Positions 36,034 to 44,436 of a stretch of DNA of 58,331 nucleotides are shown here, in pieces. Within the stretch, counting starts at the first letter, position 1. Every line of letters begins with the position of its first letter. This DNA comes from Bacteroidaceae bacterium. GTDB taxonomy: Bacteria > Bacteroidota > Bacteroidia > Bacteroidales > Bacteroidaceae. The stretch spans positions 1-58,331 of the forward strand of contig JAGBKI010000019.1 in the NCBI GenBank assembly GCA_017933995.1, written 5' to 3'. The position numbers were made by a program, and so were the translations under genes. The notes below the pieces were generated by a model that was given only the letters and a program-made list of their open reading frames with translations, ran no database searches and was not told where the DNA came from.

Positions 36034-36330
36034 ATGAGAGTTATATCGTTTACAATCATCCGAAACTTCATAGCCCGCCACCCAGATGCCGACGTAGCCT
36101 TGCGCGACTGGTATAAGAAAGTATCAAAAGCCAATTGGGAGACACTGGCAGACATAAAGGCAACATTCAACAGTGTGGACTATGTGGGCAATAACAGGTA
36201 CGTTTTCAACATAAAAGGCAACAACTACCGCATTGTGGCACTGGTGTTGCTTGTCAACAAAAAGGTGTATATGCGTTTTGTAGGCACACACACTGAATAC
36301 GACAGGATTAAGGACATAAAAAACGTCTGA
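36034..36330 (+). CDS. higB: HigB-family mRNA interferase toxin
   Basis: 98 residues. Matches the HigB_toxin family: VISFTIIRNFIARHPDADVALRDWYKKV near the start, then NNRYVFNIKGNNYRIVALVLLVNKKVYMRFVGTHTEYDRI, ending in the usual Asp-Ile-Lys tail. RelE-like fold; it cleaves mRNA, often on the ribosome. The gene is 4 bp before the antitoxin gene, giving the toxin-first order typical of higBA. AT-richer than its neighbours, suggesting recent acquisition. Confidence 0.92.
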   Translation: MRVISFTIIRNFIARHPDADVALRDWYKKVSKANWETLADIKATFNSVDYVGNNRYVFNIKGNNYRIVALVLLVNKKVYMRFVGTHTEYDRIKDIKNV

Positions 36331-36334
36331 TGCA

Positions 36335-36700
36335 ATGGCCAAGATAAAGAATGAACAGCAGTACAAAGCGACTTGCGAACGTATCGAAGAGTTGCTGAAG
36401 ACCATTGACGAGTCATCCCGTGCGGGTGATACGAATATGGTGGAACTCGACCTCCTTTCGGATCTCGTGGCAGACTATGAGGAAGAGCACTACCCCATTG
36501 CAGCGCCGACGCTCGTGGAGACCATCAAGTTGAGGCTCTATGAGATGAACCTCACACAGGCTGCGCTGGCCAAAATGGTTGGCGTCAGCAGGGCGCGCAT
36601 AAGCGAGATTATAAACGGAAAGGCCGAGCCTACGCTCAGCACGGGGCGCAAGTTGAGCCAACAACTCAACATAGACCCTGCTGTAGTACTCGGTGTTTAA
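36335..36700 (+). CDS. higA: HigA-family antitoxin with helix-turn-helix
   Basis: 121 residues. The N-terminal helical half (ERIEELLKTIDESS, DLLSDLVADYEEEHYP) probably neutralises the toxin; the C-terminal half is an HTH_3/XRE domain (LTQAALAKMVGVSRARISEIINGKAEPTL). It should repress the operon with HigB. rnpB begins only 26 bp after its stop, so the 3' end of higA may hold the rnpB promoter or the two may be co-transcribed. Confidence 0.92.
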   Translation: MAKIKNEQQYKATCERIEELLKTIDESSRAGDTNMVELDLLSDLVADYEEEHYPIAAPTLVETIKLRLYEMNLTQAALAKMVGVSRARISEIINGKAEPTLSTGRKLSQQLNIDPAVVLGV

Positions 36701-36725
36701 CCAACCCATAACACCAAACCCATAA

Positions 36726-37143
36726 AACCAGCCGGACGGTCTGCCGCTTGCGTCCCTGCGGCGCAAGAGGAAAGTCCGGGCAGCAAAGGGCGCTCCGCTT
36801 CCTAACGGGAAGAAGTCCGCGAGGGCTTGCCAGCGCAGAAGAAAACAACCGCCTCCGTCGCCGCCCACCCGCAAGGGGAAGCGGCGCGAGGCAAGGGTGA
36901 GAAGGTGGGGTAAGAGCCCACCAGCCGTATGGCGACATACGGGCTGTGCGCCCCGGAGGCTGAAAGTCCGCGTATACCGGCGCCCACGAGGGCGGCCCGT
37001 CCCAGTTCCGAAAGGAACGCGCCGGAGGGTAGGACGATTGAGACGTGCGGCGACGCACGCCCCAGATGAATGGCAGACACCGCCGCGCCATAGCGCACCG
37101 CGCGGACCGGCGGCACAGAACCCGGCTTACAGTCCGGCTGGTT
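36726..37143 (+). ncRNA. rnpB: RNase P RNA (bacterial type A)
   Basis: About 418 nt. The terminal P1 helix is AACCAGCCGGAC with GTCCGGCTGGTT. The universally conserved GAGGAAAGTCCGGGC lies near 36770, and further conserved parts are GAGGCTGAAAGTCCG-type sequence near 36957, GGTAAGAGCCCACC near 36909 and GACAGAACCCGGCTTACAG-like 3' core (CACAGAACCCGGCTTACAGT). It is followed by T-rich sequence acting as terminator. It removes 5' leaders from pre-tRNAs with RnpA. No TAnnTTTG box is visible in the 26-bp gap after higA. Confidence 0.97.
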
Positions 37144-37179
37144 TTTTCTTTTTTTCATCGCAAACCGATACCCATCCCC

Positions 37180-38427
37180 ATGCGCCCCGCCGCCCTCCTG
37201 CTCCTCCTGCTGCCCCTCACGCTCTGCGCCCAGCGCACTGTGGTCTACAGCCCCGACGTGGCCACCGTCACGCTCAGCGTCGACGGCGACGACGCACGCC
37301 TGCCCGTACTCACGCTGGGCGGCACGGACAGGCTCACCGTGGAGTTCGACGACCTCACGCCCGAGTACCGCCGCTACACCTGGCGCGTGGAACACTGCGA
37401 CCCCGACTGGCGCACCACCGACGGCCTCTTCGACAGCGAGTTTATGGCCCTGCCGCCCGACGGCGACCCCATCGACGACTACACGCCCAGTTCGCTCACC
37501 GCCACGCTCTACACCCACTACCGCTTCTCCCTGCCCGGACGCGGCGGCACCGCGCGCCCCCTGCTTTCCGGCAACTACCGCATCAGCGTCTTCGCCGACG
37601 GCGACGACGAGTCGCCCGCCTTCACCTGCTGCTTCGCCGTCGTCGACAACCGCTGCGCACTGGGCGCCACCGTCAGCGGCGACACCGACATCGACTACCG
37701 CGCCGCCCACCAGCAACTCACCGCCAGTGCCGACGTCTCCGCCCTGCGCCTCACCGACCCCGCGCAGGAGGCGCGCCTCGTCGTTGTGCAGAACCGCTGC
37801 CCCCTGTTCAGTGCCGTCCCCTCCCCCACCTCGCAGACCGCCACGCGCCTGCTGTGGGAGCACTGCCGCGCACTCATCTTCCCCGGCGGCAACGAGTACC
37901 GCAAGTTCGAGATGCCCTCGACGCGCATCCCCGGTATGCACGTCGACCGCCTGCGCTACAACGCCGACGAGGTGCTTTACTGCGCCTGGCTGCTGCCCGA
38001 CCGCCCGCGCCGGGGCTACTTCTACGACGAGGACCAGAACGGACGCGCCCTGGTGCTGGCCGACGAAGCCGCCACCCCCGCCACCGAGGCCGACTACGTG
38101 CTGACGCGCTTCACGCTTGAGGCCGACGAAATCGCCGGTGCCGACGTCTACGTTGACGGACGCTGGACGGAGCCGACCGACGCCTACCGCATGGCCTACA
38201 ACCCCGAGGCCGGTGCCTACGAGGCCGACATCCTGCTCAAACAGGGCTACTACAGCTACCGCTACCTCGCCGTGGAGCGCGCCACGGGCCGCACCGTCGT
38301 CTACAACCCCGACGGCGACCACTACCAGACCGACAACGAGTACACCCTGCTGCTCTACTACCGCCCCCTCGGCGCGCGCTACTGGCAACTTGTCGGCCTC
38401 AACGACTTCCGCGTAGCCCCCAACTAA
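37180..38427 (+). CDS. Type IX secretion system plug protein family (DUF5103)
   Basis: 415 residues from the ATG at 37180, with signal peptide ending LTLCAQ. The N-terminal beta domain has TEYRRYTWRVEHCDPDW-like sequence (PEYRRYTWRVEHCDPDWR near 62) and DYTPSSLTATLYTHYRFSLP, which mark the T9SS plug/DUF5103 family; the later QGYYSYRYL and DNEYTLLLYYRPLGARYWQLVGL blocks are also family features. Members have been linked to plugging or cargo release at the SprA translocon. The start lies 37 bp after rnpB, so read-through from the rnpB transcript is conceivable. Second T9SS-related gene in the window after porT. Confidence 0.85.
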   Translation: MRPAALLLLLLPLTLCAQRTVVYSPDVATVTLSVDGDDARLPVLTLGGTDRLTVEFDDLTPEYRRYTWRVEHCDPDWRTTDGLFDSEFMALPPDGDPIDDYTPSSLTATLYTHYRFSLPGRGGTARPLLSGNYRISVFADGDDESPAFTCCFAVVDNRCALGATVSGDTDIDYRAAHQQLTASADVSALRLTDPAQEARLVVVQNRCPLFSAVPSPTSQTATRLLWEHCRALIFPGGNEYRKFEMPSTRIPGMHVDRLRYNADEVLYCAWLLPDRPRRGYFYDEDQNGRALVLADEAATPATEADYVLTRFTLEADEIAGADVYVDGRWTEPTDAYRMAYNPEAGAYEADILLKQGYYSYRYLAVERATGRTVVYNPDGDHYQTDNEYTLLLYYRPLGARYWQLVGLNDFRVAPN

Positions 38428-38492
38428 TTCCCCGCCCCCCTTGTTGTGTCTGCTGTTGCACCGCAACAGCCCTCCTATAAAAAGAACAGAAA

Positions 38493-39455
38493 ATGCCCAC
38501 CATCGTCTTTCTCGACAGCAACGCCCTGGCCGGCCCGGGCGACCTCGACTGGCGCCCGCTCCGCGAGGCCGGCCAGTTCACCGAATACCCGCGCACGCCG
38601 CAGCCGCTCATCGCCGAGCGCACGCGCGGCGCCGAAATCGTCATCACCAACAAGTGCCGCCTCACCGCCGACGTGCTGCGCGAGATGCCCACCGTGCGCC
38701 TCATTCTGGAGGCCGCCACGGGCTTCGACAACATTGACGTCGCCGCCGCCCGCGCCCTCGGCATCGACGTCTGCAACGTGGCCGGATACGCCCGCCTGCC
38801 CGTGGCGCAGAGCATCGTGGCCATGCTGCTCGACCACTGCAACCGCATAGCCGACTACGCCCGCGAAAGCCGCGAGGGGCAGTGGGCCGCGTGCAAGGAC
38901 TTCTGCCTGCTGTCCCACCCCACGGTGGAACTCGACGGCAAGCGCATCAGCATCGTGGGCTTCGGCAGCATAGGCAGCGCGCTCGCCGACATGTTGCAAC
39001 CTTTCGGCGCCGAGGTGTGCGCCGTCACGTCCAAGCCGCAGGAAGCCCTGCCCACAGGCGTCACCAAGGTGAGCCTCGACGAAGCACTCGCCACGAGTTT
39101 CGCCCTGAGCCTCAACTGCCCGCTCACGCCCGCCAACCGTGGCTTCGTCAACGCCGCCCTACTGGCCAAGGCGCGGCGCGGGCTGGTGCTCATCAACACG
39201 GCGCGCGGCGCGGTGGTCAACGACGCTGACGTGGCCGCCGCCCTCGCCGACGGCACGCTGGGCGCCTACTACGCCGACGTGCTCACCGACGAGCCGCCGC
39301 GCCCCGACAACCCGCTGCTCACCGCCCCGCGCAGTTTCATCACGCCCCACGTCGCCTGGGCCACGCGCGAGGCCCGCACCCGCATCATCGAGGCCCTCGC
39401 CGCCAACGCCCGCGCCTACGCCACTGGGCAGCCGCTGCAAAACGTCGTGAATTAA
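38493..39455 (+). CDS. D-isomer-specific 2-hydroxyacid dehydrogenase (glycerate dehydrogenase-like)
   Basis: 320 residues. Catalytic-domain start (MPTIVFLDSNALAGPGDLDW), ATGFDNIDVAAARALGIDVCNVAGY near 72-96, NAD-binding ISIVGFGSIGSALADMLQPFGAEV near 150, LINTARGAVVNDADVAAAL with the active-site Arg near 232, DVLTDEPP with the Glu near 262, and ITPHVAWATREAR with the catalytic His near 288. Most like Bacteroidales enzymes annotated as hydroxypyruvate/glycerate dehydrogenases. Reduces a 2-keto acid with NADH; the actual substrate is uncertain. Probably transcribed with the T9SS plug gene 65 bp upstream. Confidence 0.93.
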   Translation: MPTIVFLDSNALAGPGDLDWRPLREAGQFTEYPRTPQPLIAERTRGAEIVITNKCRLTADVLREMPTVRLILEAATGFDNIDVAAARALGIDVCNVAGYARLPVAQSIVAMLLDHCNRIADYARESREGQWAACKDFCLLSHPTVELDGKRISIVGFGSIGSALADMLQPFGAEVCAVTSKPQEALPTGVTKVSLDEALATSFALSLNCPLTPANRGFVNAALLAKARRGLVLINTARGAVVNDADVAAALADGTLGAYYADVLTDEPPRPDNPLLTAPRSFITPHVAWATREARTRIIEALAANARAYATGQPLQNVVN

Positions 39456-39458
39456 ATT

Positions 39459-39553
39459 CATAATTAGGAGTTAGGAATTAGGAATTTCCGTCCGGCACGA
39501 CCACTCCCTCCACCCACCGCGCAGCCTAATTCCTAATTCCTAACTCCTAATTC
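39459..39553. repeat. Inverted repeat of ATTAGGA/GTTAGGA words
   Basis: The left arm (ATAATTAGGAGTTAGGAATTAGGAATT region, 39461-39487) and the right arm (CCTAATTCCTAATTCCTAACTCC region, 39526-39551) are nearly perfect complements around a 40-bp GC-rich centre. Same word set as at 48661-48782. It separates the dehydrogenase and TRIC genes and could form a long mRNA hairpin. Confidence 0.75.
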
Positions 39554-39573
39554 CCAATTCGCCTCTCCCCAAA

Positions 39574-40206
39574 ATGCAAATCACCTTCGTCCAAGTCCTC
39601 GACTTCATCGGCACGCTGGCCTTCGCCGTGTCGGGCATAAGGCTGTCGTCGGCCAAGCGTTTCGACCTGTTCGGTGCCTACATCGTGGGTCTCGTCACGG
39701 CCATCGGCGGCGGCACAATGCGCGACCTGATGCTGGGCGTGCCCATCTTCTGGATGCACGACCCGTTCTACCTCATCTGCACCGCGCTGGCGCTGCTGTG
39801 GGTCATCCTGTTCAGCCGCCACCTCATCCACCAAAACAACACGTGGTTCATCTTCGACACCATCGGCCTGGCCATGTTCACCGTGACGGGCATAGAAAAG
39901 ACGATGCACGCGCCCGACCAATACCCCTTTTGGGCCGCCATCATCATGGGCACCATCACCGGGGCCGCCGGGGGCGTGTTCCGCGACGTGTTCATGAACC
40001 AGGTGCCGCTCATCTTCCGTGGCGAGATTTACGCCCTGGCGTGCGTGCTGGGCGGCATCGCCTATTTCGCCGCGCTCGAATTGGGTCTTAGCACGGTGGC
40101 TGCCGGCCTCATCTGCGGCGCGTTCGTCATCACGATGCGCATCCTCGCCGTACGCTACCGCCTCCACCTCCCCATCCTCAAGGGCGACGAGACGCCTAAG
40201 GACTAA
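39574..40206 (+). CDS. TRIC-type cation channel family protein (YadS-like)
   Basis: 210 residues with about seven transmembrane helices arranged as two homologous three-helix repeats, each with a Gly-rich kink followed by Arg-Asp: AIGGGTMRDLMLG near 45 and GAAGGVFRDVFMN near 130. This is the bacterial TRIC (formerly UPF0126) pattern. Trimeric K+-permeable channels are known for the family; the physiological role in bacteria is uncertain. It lies between two repeat elements. Confidence 0.92.
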   Translation: MQITFVQVLDFIGTLAFAVSGIRLSSAKRFDLFGAYIVGLVTAIGGGTMRDLMLGVPIFWMHDPFYLICTALALLWVILFSRHLIHQNNTWFIFDTIGLAMFTVTGIEKTMHAPDQYPFWAAIIMGTITGAAGGVFRDVFMNQVPLIFRGEIYALACVLGGIAYFAALELGLSTVAAGLICGAFVITMRILAVRYRLHLPILKGDETPKD

Positions 40207-40285
40207 ACCGCTTCCACTCTTGCGCGGAAGGGAGAAAAAATCCCGCGCAAGGGCTTAATTCGCGGCCAAGTCCGCAGAAATCTGC

Positions 40286-40365
40286 AAATTAAGCCTTAGT
40301 TTTTACAAATTAAGGCTTAATTTGGCGAAACATAGGCTTAGTTTGTACAAACTAAGCCTTAATTT
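40286..40365. repeat. Array of four 17-bp palindromes at exact 21-bp pitch, copy B
   Basis: Centres at 40294, 40315, 40336 and 40357. Unit 2 is perfect (AAATTAAG-G-CTTAATTT); units 1 and 4 mix AAATTAAG and AAACTAAG half-sites; unit 3 is AAACATAG-G-CTTAGTTT. Linkers are TTAC, GGCG and GTAC-like. The array is the reverse complement of copy A at 12309-12389 in order and linkers. It lies 220 bp upstream of the porin gene and 80 bp after the TRIC gene. Confidence 0.8.
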
Positions 40366-40571
40366 GTAGAATTAGTCCGCACAAAAAAACTTTTTAGTCC
40401 GCAGCGGAATGTTTTGGGGTGCTTGGCGCGGCGTTTTTCTGCGCCGGGCGACGTTTTTTTTCTGCGCCTGCGGCGGGGCGAGCAGGTGTATCGGACACGC
40501 GCGCGTGCTACCTGCACGGCGTGCAAGCGAAAAAGGACGGGACGGGGGCGTGATACTTCGGGCGTTTTTCA
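40366..40571. other. Noncoding stretch upstream of the porin gene
   Basis: GC-rich with several T/A runs. The frame that continues upstream of the porin start through here is Cys/Arg-rich and not protein-like. No other signal seen. Confidence 0.5.
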
Positions 40572-40579
40572 TACTTTTG
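40572..40579 (+). promoter_or_regulatory. -7 box for the porin gene, almost abutting the start codon
   Basis: TACTTTTG ends only 6 bp before the GTG at 40586. With the usual spacing from -7 to +1 the transcript would begin at or within a few bases of the start codon. Confidence 0.5.
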
Positions 40580-40585
40580 CACATT

Positions 40586-42859
40586 GTGAAAACGATAAAC
40601 ATCCGCACATACCCGTTCCTGGCGCTGGTGGCGTGGATCTGCGCGTCCGTGGGCGCGCAGGCGCAGATACTGCGGCAGCTCGAGGACGAGCGCAACAGGG
40701 CCGACCACTTTGCCAGCGACAGCGTGGAAACGACCGACGTGCCCGAGGGGCTGGACATGTGGCAGGTGGACGAGCGCTTCGGCGACATCGTGCGCGCTGT
40801 GCCCGACACGTCGATGACGCTGTTCCAGAACGACGCTTTTACATCGGGTCGCACCGGGCGCTACAACTTTACGGGCAATTTCGGTGCGCCGCGCGTGTCG
40901 CGCGTGTGGTTCGACCAACCGGCCGATGCCATGCACGGCGGTTTTCTCTTTGCCCAGCCCTACGATTACTTCCTTCGGGAACCGTCGGCCTTGTGGTACA
41001 CCAACACCAAGTCGCCTTTCACCAATCTTACCTACCACGAGTGCGGCAACAAGACCAATGGCGAGGACCGCATCAGCGGCCTGTTCGCTACGAACGTGAA
41101 CAAGCGTTTCGGCTTTGGCTTTGAAGGCGACTACCTCTATGGACGCGGTTATTACGCCAACCAGAGCACGTCGCAGATAACGGGGCGCCTTTTCGCCTCC
41201 TACATCGGCGAGCGCTACGACCTCCACGCCAGTGTGTCGACGCACTACCTCAAGACGGGCGAGAACGGCGGTCTGGAGGACGACACCTACATCACGAACC
41301 CCGAAGCCTTTGCCACGAGCTACGACGAGGCCGACATGCCCACCCGCCTGTCGAAGACGTGGAACCGGCAGCACCTTTTCACCACGCTGCTGTCCCACCG
41401 CTACCGCCTGGGGTTCCGCCGCTATCGCGACACAAAGGGGCGCGTGGTTCACGCGTCGCAGATAGGCGGGCTGGTGGGCAACGCGCTCGGCAGCATGGCC
41501 GCCCTGCCCGATGCACAACCGCCGTTGCTGCCCGCCAAGCCCGTTGCGCCCCAGGGTATCGACCTCGCAAATCGCACCGCAGCCGCCGCAGCCGATTCCG
41601 CCGCCCTGCCCGACTCGCTGCGCCCCCTCACGCTTGCCGAGCGGCAGCGTCCCGACGCGCCCGACAGCCTGCGCCTCACGCAGGAGTTCGTCCCCGTGGC
41701 CAGCATCGTCCACACGCTGCGCGTTGATGCCGACTGGCGACAGCTGCGCTCCAACCTGCCGATGAATGCGGCCAATTCCAGCTATTTTCTTGACTTTTAC
41801 CTGCCTGGCGACAGCACTGCCGACCGCACGCACTACACGCGCGTGCGCAACATGCTCTCGCTCGAAATCAACGAAGGCTTCAGCCGCTGGATGCGCACTG
41901 GCTTGCGCCTCTACGCCGCCCACGAATACGAACGCTTCACCTTGCCACGCCTCGACTTGAGCGAGGAGGCGTTCACCCAGCACTACGTCACGCTCGGCGC
42001 ACGCCTGCTGAGCACACGCGGGCGCTACTTCCGCTACGACGCCTTTGCCGAAACGCGCTCGGACGGCAAGTCGTGGGGCGAATTTCTGGCCAGTGCGCGC
42101 GCCGACGGCAGCCTGCCACTCTTCGGCGACACGCTGCAAGTGACGCTCAACGGCACGGCGCGCAGCGACCGTCCTGACTTCTATCTGGAGCACTACCACG
42201 CCCGCAACGCCTGGTGGGACAACGAGTCGGCGTTCGACAAGGTGATGCGCCTGCGTCTCGCCGGCACGCTGCGTTGGAAAGGCACGCGCCTCTCGGCCGG
42301 TGTGGAGACGATACAGAACTACGCCTACCTGGCCGAGACCACGCAGCTTGCCGACGGCGACACGCCCCAGCTCTTTGGTGTCAGCGCGCGCCAAGCGTCG
42401 AAGAACCTGCAAGTGCTCTCGGCCACACTGTCTCAGGAAGTGCGCATGGGCATTTTCCGCTGGCAGGGCGAGCTCACCGCGCAGGCCACGAGCGACCGCG
42501 ACATCCTGCCGCTCCCCGCGCTCAACGCCTACACCAACATGTATATCGACTTCCGCATAGCCCGCGTGCTCCACACCCAGATCGGTGCCGACCTCTATTG
42601 GTTCACGAAGTACTATGCCCCCGCCTACAGCCCCGTCATCGGGCAGTATGCCGTGCAGGCCGCCGACAACCGCGTCAAGATAGGCGGTTATCCCGTGGTG
42701 AACGCCTACGCGAACTTCCACCTCAAGCGCACGCGTTTCTACATCATGGCCTCGCACGTCAATCACGCCGACGGAACGGGGCGCCCCTTCCTTGTGCCCC
42801 ACTACCCCCTGAACGAACTCGTCCTGCGATTTGGCGTGTCGTGGAACTTCATCAACTAA
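40586..42859 (+). CDS. Putative beta-barrel porin (Porin_10 family)
   Basis: 757 residues from a GTG at 40586, the only start that keeps the signal peptide (VKTINIRTYPFLALVAWICASVGAQAQ region). The body is rich in aromatic-ended beta-strands and carries family segments such as FTNLTYHECGNKTNGEDRISGLFATNVNKRFGFGFEGDYLYGRG near 130-175 and YWFTKYYAPAYSPVIGQYAVQ near 670; the end VLRFGVSWNFIN has the C-terminal aromatic expected for BAM recognition. Residues 310-375 form a Pro/Ala/Asp-rich insert. Outer-membrane pore of unknown substrate, conserved in Bacteroidales. Followed by a perfect terminator. Confidence 0.85.
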   Translation: MKTINIRTYPFLALVAWICASVGAQAQILRQLEDERNRADHFASDSVETTDVPEGLDMWQVDERFGDIVRAVPDTSMTLFQNDAFTSGRTGRYNFTGNFGAPRVSRVWFDQPADAMHGGFLFAQPYDYFLREPSALWYTNTKSPFTNLTYHECGNKTNGEDRISGLFATNVNKRFGFGFEGDYLYGRGYYANQSTSQITGRLFASYIGERYDLHASVSTHYLKTGENGGLEDDTYITNPEAFATSYDEADMPTRLSKTWNRQHLFTTLLSHRYRLGFRRYRDTKGRVVHASQIGGLVGNALGSMAALPDAQPPLLPAKPVAPQGIDLANRTAAAAADSAALPDSLRPLTLAERQRPDAPDSLRLTQEFVPVASIVHTLRVDADWRQLRSNLPMNAANSSYFLDFYLPGDSTADRTHYTRVRNMLSLEINEGFSRWMRTGLRLYAAHEYERFTLPRLDLSEEAFTQHYVTLGARLLSTRGRYFRYDAFAETRSDGKSWGEFLASARADGSLPLFGDTLQVTLNGTARSDRPDFYLEHYHARNAWWDNESAFDKVMRLRLAGTLRWKGTRLSAGVETIQNYAYLAETTQLADGDTPQLFGVSARQASKNLQVLSATLSQEVRMGIFRWQGELTAQATSDRDILPLPALNAYTNMYIDFRIARVLHTQIGADLYWFTKYYAPAYSPVIGQYAVQAADNRVKIGGYPVVNAYANFHLKRTRFYIMASHVNHADGTGRPFLVPHYPLNELVLRFGVSWNFIN

Positions 42860-42865
42860 AAACGA

Positions 42866-42910
42866 GCCGGAGGCCGCAGGAAATGGATTTCCTGCGGCCT
42901 CCGGGCTTTT
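42866..42910 (+). terminator. Intrinsic terminator after the porin gene
   Basis: GCCGGAGGCCGCAGGAAA pairs with TTTCCTGCGGCCTCCGGGC around a short TGGA loop, followed by TTTT. One of the longest stems in the window. Confidence 0.9.
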
Positions 42911-42956
42911 AGTTGTCGGTGTGCGCTAAAACTTTTCAGCCAAAAAGCCACACAAT

Positions 42957-43195
42957 GACGCTGGAAGCGTCACCCCCTCTGTAACCGCAGGTACGCGGAA
43001 TGAAATGGAGCGCACCTGCGGCAGGCGGAACCCACCGGATGCATGCTGAAAGCGTGCCCCAGAAGCGCTAAAAGTGGCTCTTTCCCGTCGTGGGGGACGC
43101 TTTCTGCGTCCGTCACTCGCCCTGCCCACATCGCAGGTTCGCTCCGTTCCACTGCGCGAACCCGCGATTACAGAGGAGGAGACGCTTCCAGCGTC
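42957..43195. repeat. 239-bp self-complementary dispersed element, copy 2
   Basis: Starts GACGCTGGAAGCGTCACCCC and ends GACGCTTCCAGCGTC. Inside, CTGTAACCGCAGGTACGCGG and GAGCGCACCTGCGG on the left face CGCAGGTTCGCTCCG and GCGAACCCGCGATTACAGAG on the right. Same architecture and nearly the same length as the copy at 11975-12214. It occupies the gap between the porin terminator and the HD gene. Confidence 0.75.
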
Positions 43196-43225
43196 TTTCA
43201 CACATGACACCGCTCTAAACCACGT

Positions 43226-43861
43226 TCAGAGCGGCGTGGTCTTTTCGAGCAGGTTGCTGGAGAGCATGTCGGCGCTGTGGACAAGAGAGACGAGGGGGTA
43301 CAGCTCCAGCGCGCGATAGAAGGAGAAACGCTGCGAGGAGCCTTGCTCGCCCATGTCGAACATACCCATGTGCCAGCGAATGGCCAGCAGTTCCTCGGAC
43401 TTGAGACGGAAGAAACGCTCAATGAGGAAACACGACTTCTCGCCGTGGCCGAAAGGGAAAGCGTCCTCGACCTTGTAGCCCATGTACTTGACCCAGCGGT
43501 CGTTATCGTCCTTTTTGAAACGCTCGGCCTCGTGGTAGAGGCCTATCTTGCAGAGGTCGTGAAGCAGGGTGGCGATGGCCACACTCTCCGTGTCGGGCAC
43601 GGAGGTGAAGGGCGACACGCCGCTTTCGACGGCGGGGCGCAACACATGCTCCACAAGCGTCAGCGCCGTCTCGAACACGTTGAGCGAGTGGCGGCACAGG
43701 CCGCCAGGTTCGTTCAGGTGGAACTTGGTCGAGGTGGGCGCGGTGTAGAAATCGCTCTTGTCCAGATAGGCGAGCAGGCCGTCGAGCCCCTCGCGGTGTA
43801 TGTGCTGGCGGCAGGCTGCCTCGAAGGCTTGCTTGTTGGCCGCAATCTGTTCTTGGGTCAT
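43226..43861 (-). CDS. HD-domain phosphohydrolase
   Basis: 211 residues. HD-superfamily residues in order: CRHSLNVFETA near 57 (first His), LLHDLCKIGLYH near 98 (HD pair), FGHGEKSC near 137 (His), RWHMGMFD near 161 and LVHSADMLSSN near 192 (last Asp). The family hydrolyses phosphoester bonds in nucleotides, often dNTPs or signalling nucleotides, with divalent metal; the substrate here is unknown. No promoter box is obvious in the 66 bp to the next gene upstream, so it may be transcribed with the ABC and hypothetical genes. Confidence 0.85.
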   Translation of the reverse strand: MTQEQIAANKQAFEAACRQHIHREGLDGLLAYLDKSDFYTAPTSTKFHLNEPGGLCRHSLNVFETALTLVEHVLRPAVESGVSPFTSVPDTESVAIATLLHDLCKIGLYHEAERFKKDDNDRWVKYMGYKVEDAFPFGHGEKSCFLIERFFRLKSEELLAIRWHMGMFDMGEQGSSQRFSFYRALELYPLVSLVHSADMLSSNLLEKTTPL

Positions 43862-43927
43862 GTCGGTGGGTCGGTTTACGGGTAATTGTAAATGCCTCGC
43901 GATGAGACAGGAAAGGGTCTGGCGGGT

Positions 43928-44431
43928 TCAATCGTGGCCAGGAATCTGCCTCAGCAGGTACTGCACCTCTTCAAACGCCTTCTGCCAGTCCGTGTCGAGG
44001 CTGAAGGGCGTCAGTTCCTCGTCCTCGGACACATAGGCTTGGGATGTGGCGGTGTCGGGGTCATTCCACATGGGGCAGTCAAGGCTCGCCTTGATGAACA
44101 TACGGATGGCCGTTTCGCGGTTGCCTTTCTGGTGGTCGCCGCTGTAGCGCAGAATTTCGCGCAGATAGGCCGTGGTGAACTGGCTGAGGTAGTAAGCCTG
44201 ATAGTCGAGCACGCGGTAGCTGACCAGCGTGTCGGAAGCCTCGGCCCGCACGCGCATATAAGTCAGCGCGGTCTTTTTGAACTGGGCGAGCTTCACCTGC
44301 GTGTAGCTCGACGTGGGGTCATTGACGGTGCGCGTGGCGCTGTCGAAAACCATGTCGTACACCTGCTGCGCCGGTACGGATGCGGCAACGGCGGCGAGGA
44401 CGAGGGAAAGGAATAAGCGTTTCATTTTCAT
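43928..44431 (-). CDS. Secreted hypothetical protein conserved in Bacteroidales
   Basis: 167 residues from the ATG at 44431 (MKMKRLFLSLVLA); signal peptide cleaved after VPAQ. The mature part is mostly helical with many Tyr and Thr (VKLAQFKKTALTYMRV, LDYQAYYLSQFTTAYLREIL, NRETAIRMFIKAS) and an acidic end DEELTPFSLDTDWQKAFEEVQYLL. I recognise no named domain. It starts 5 bp after the ABC ATPase gene ends, so co-transcription is likely. A longer frame reading up through the ABC gene is a shadow. Confidence 0.7.
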   Translation of the reverse strand: MKMKRLFLSLVLAAVAASVPAQQVYDMVFDSATRTVNDPTSSYTQVKLAQFKKTALTYMRVRAEASDTLVSYRVLDYQAYYLSQFTTAYLREILRYSGDHQKGNRETAIRMFIKASLDCPMWNDPDTATSQAYVSEDEELTPFSLDTDWQKAFEEVQYLLRQIPGHD

Positions 44432-44436
44432 ATCGA

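Noticed and set aside
34377-36170. 597-codon minus-strand frame across the AmpG-like gene and repeats
   Set aside because: It is His/Gln/Glu-rich antisense of a clear 12-helix permease, and its far end reads through repeat elements.
40409-40585. Upstream extension of the porin gene
   Set aside because: Cys/Arg-rich translation of noncoding DNA that includes the promoter box; it would destroy the signal peptide.
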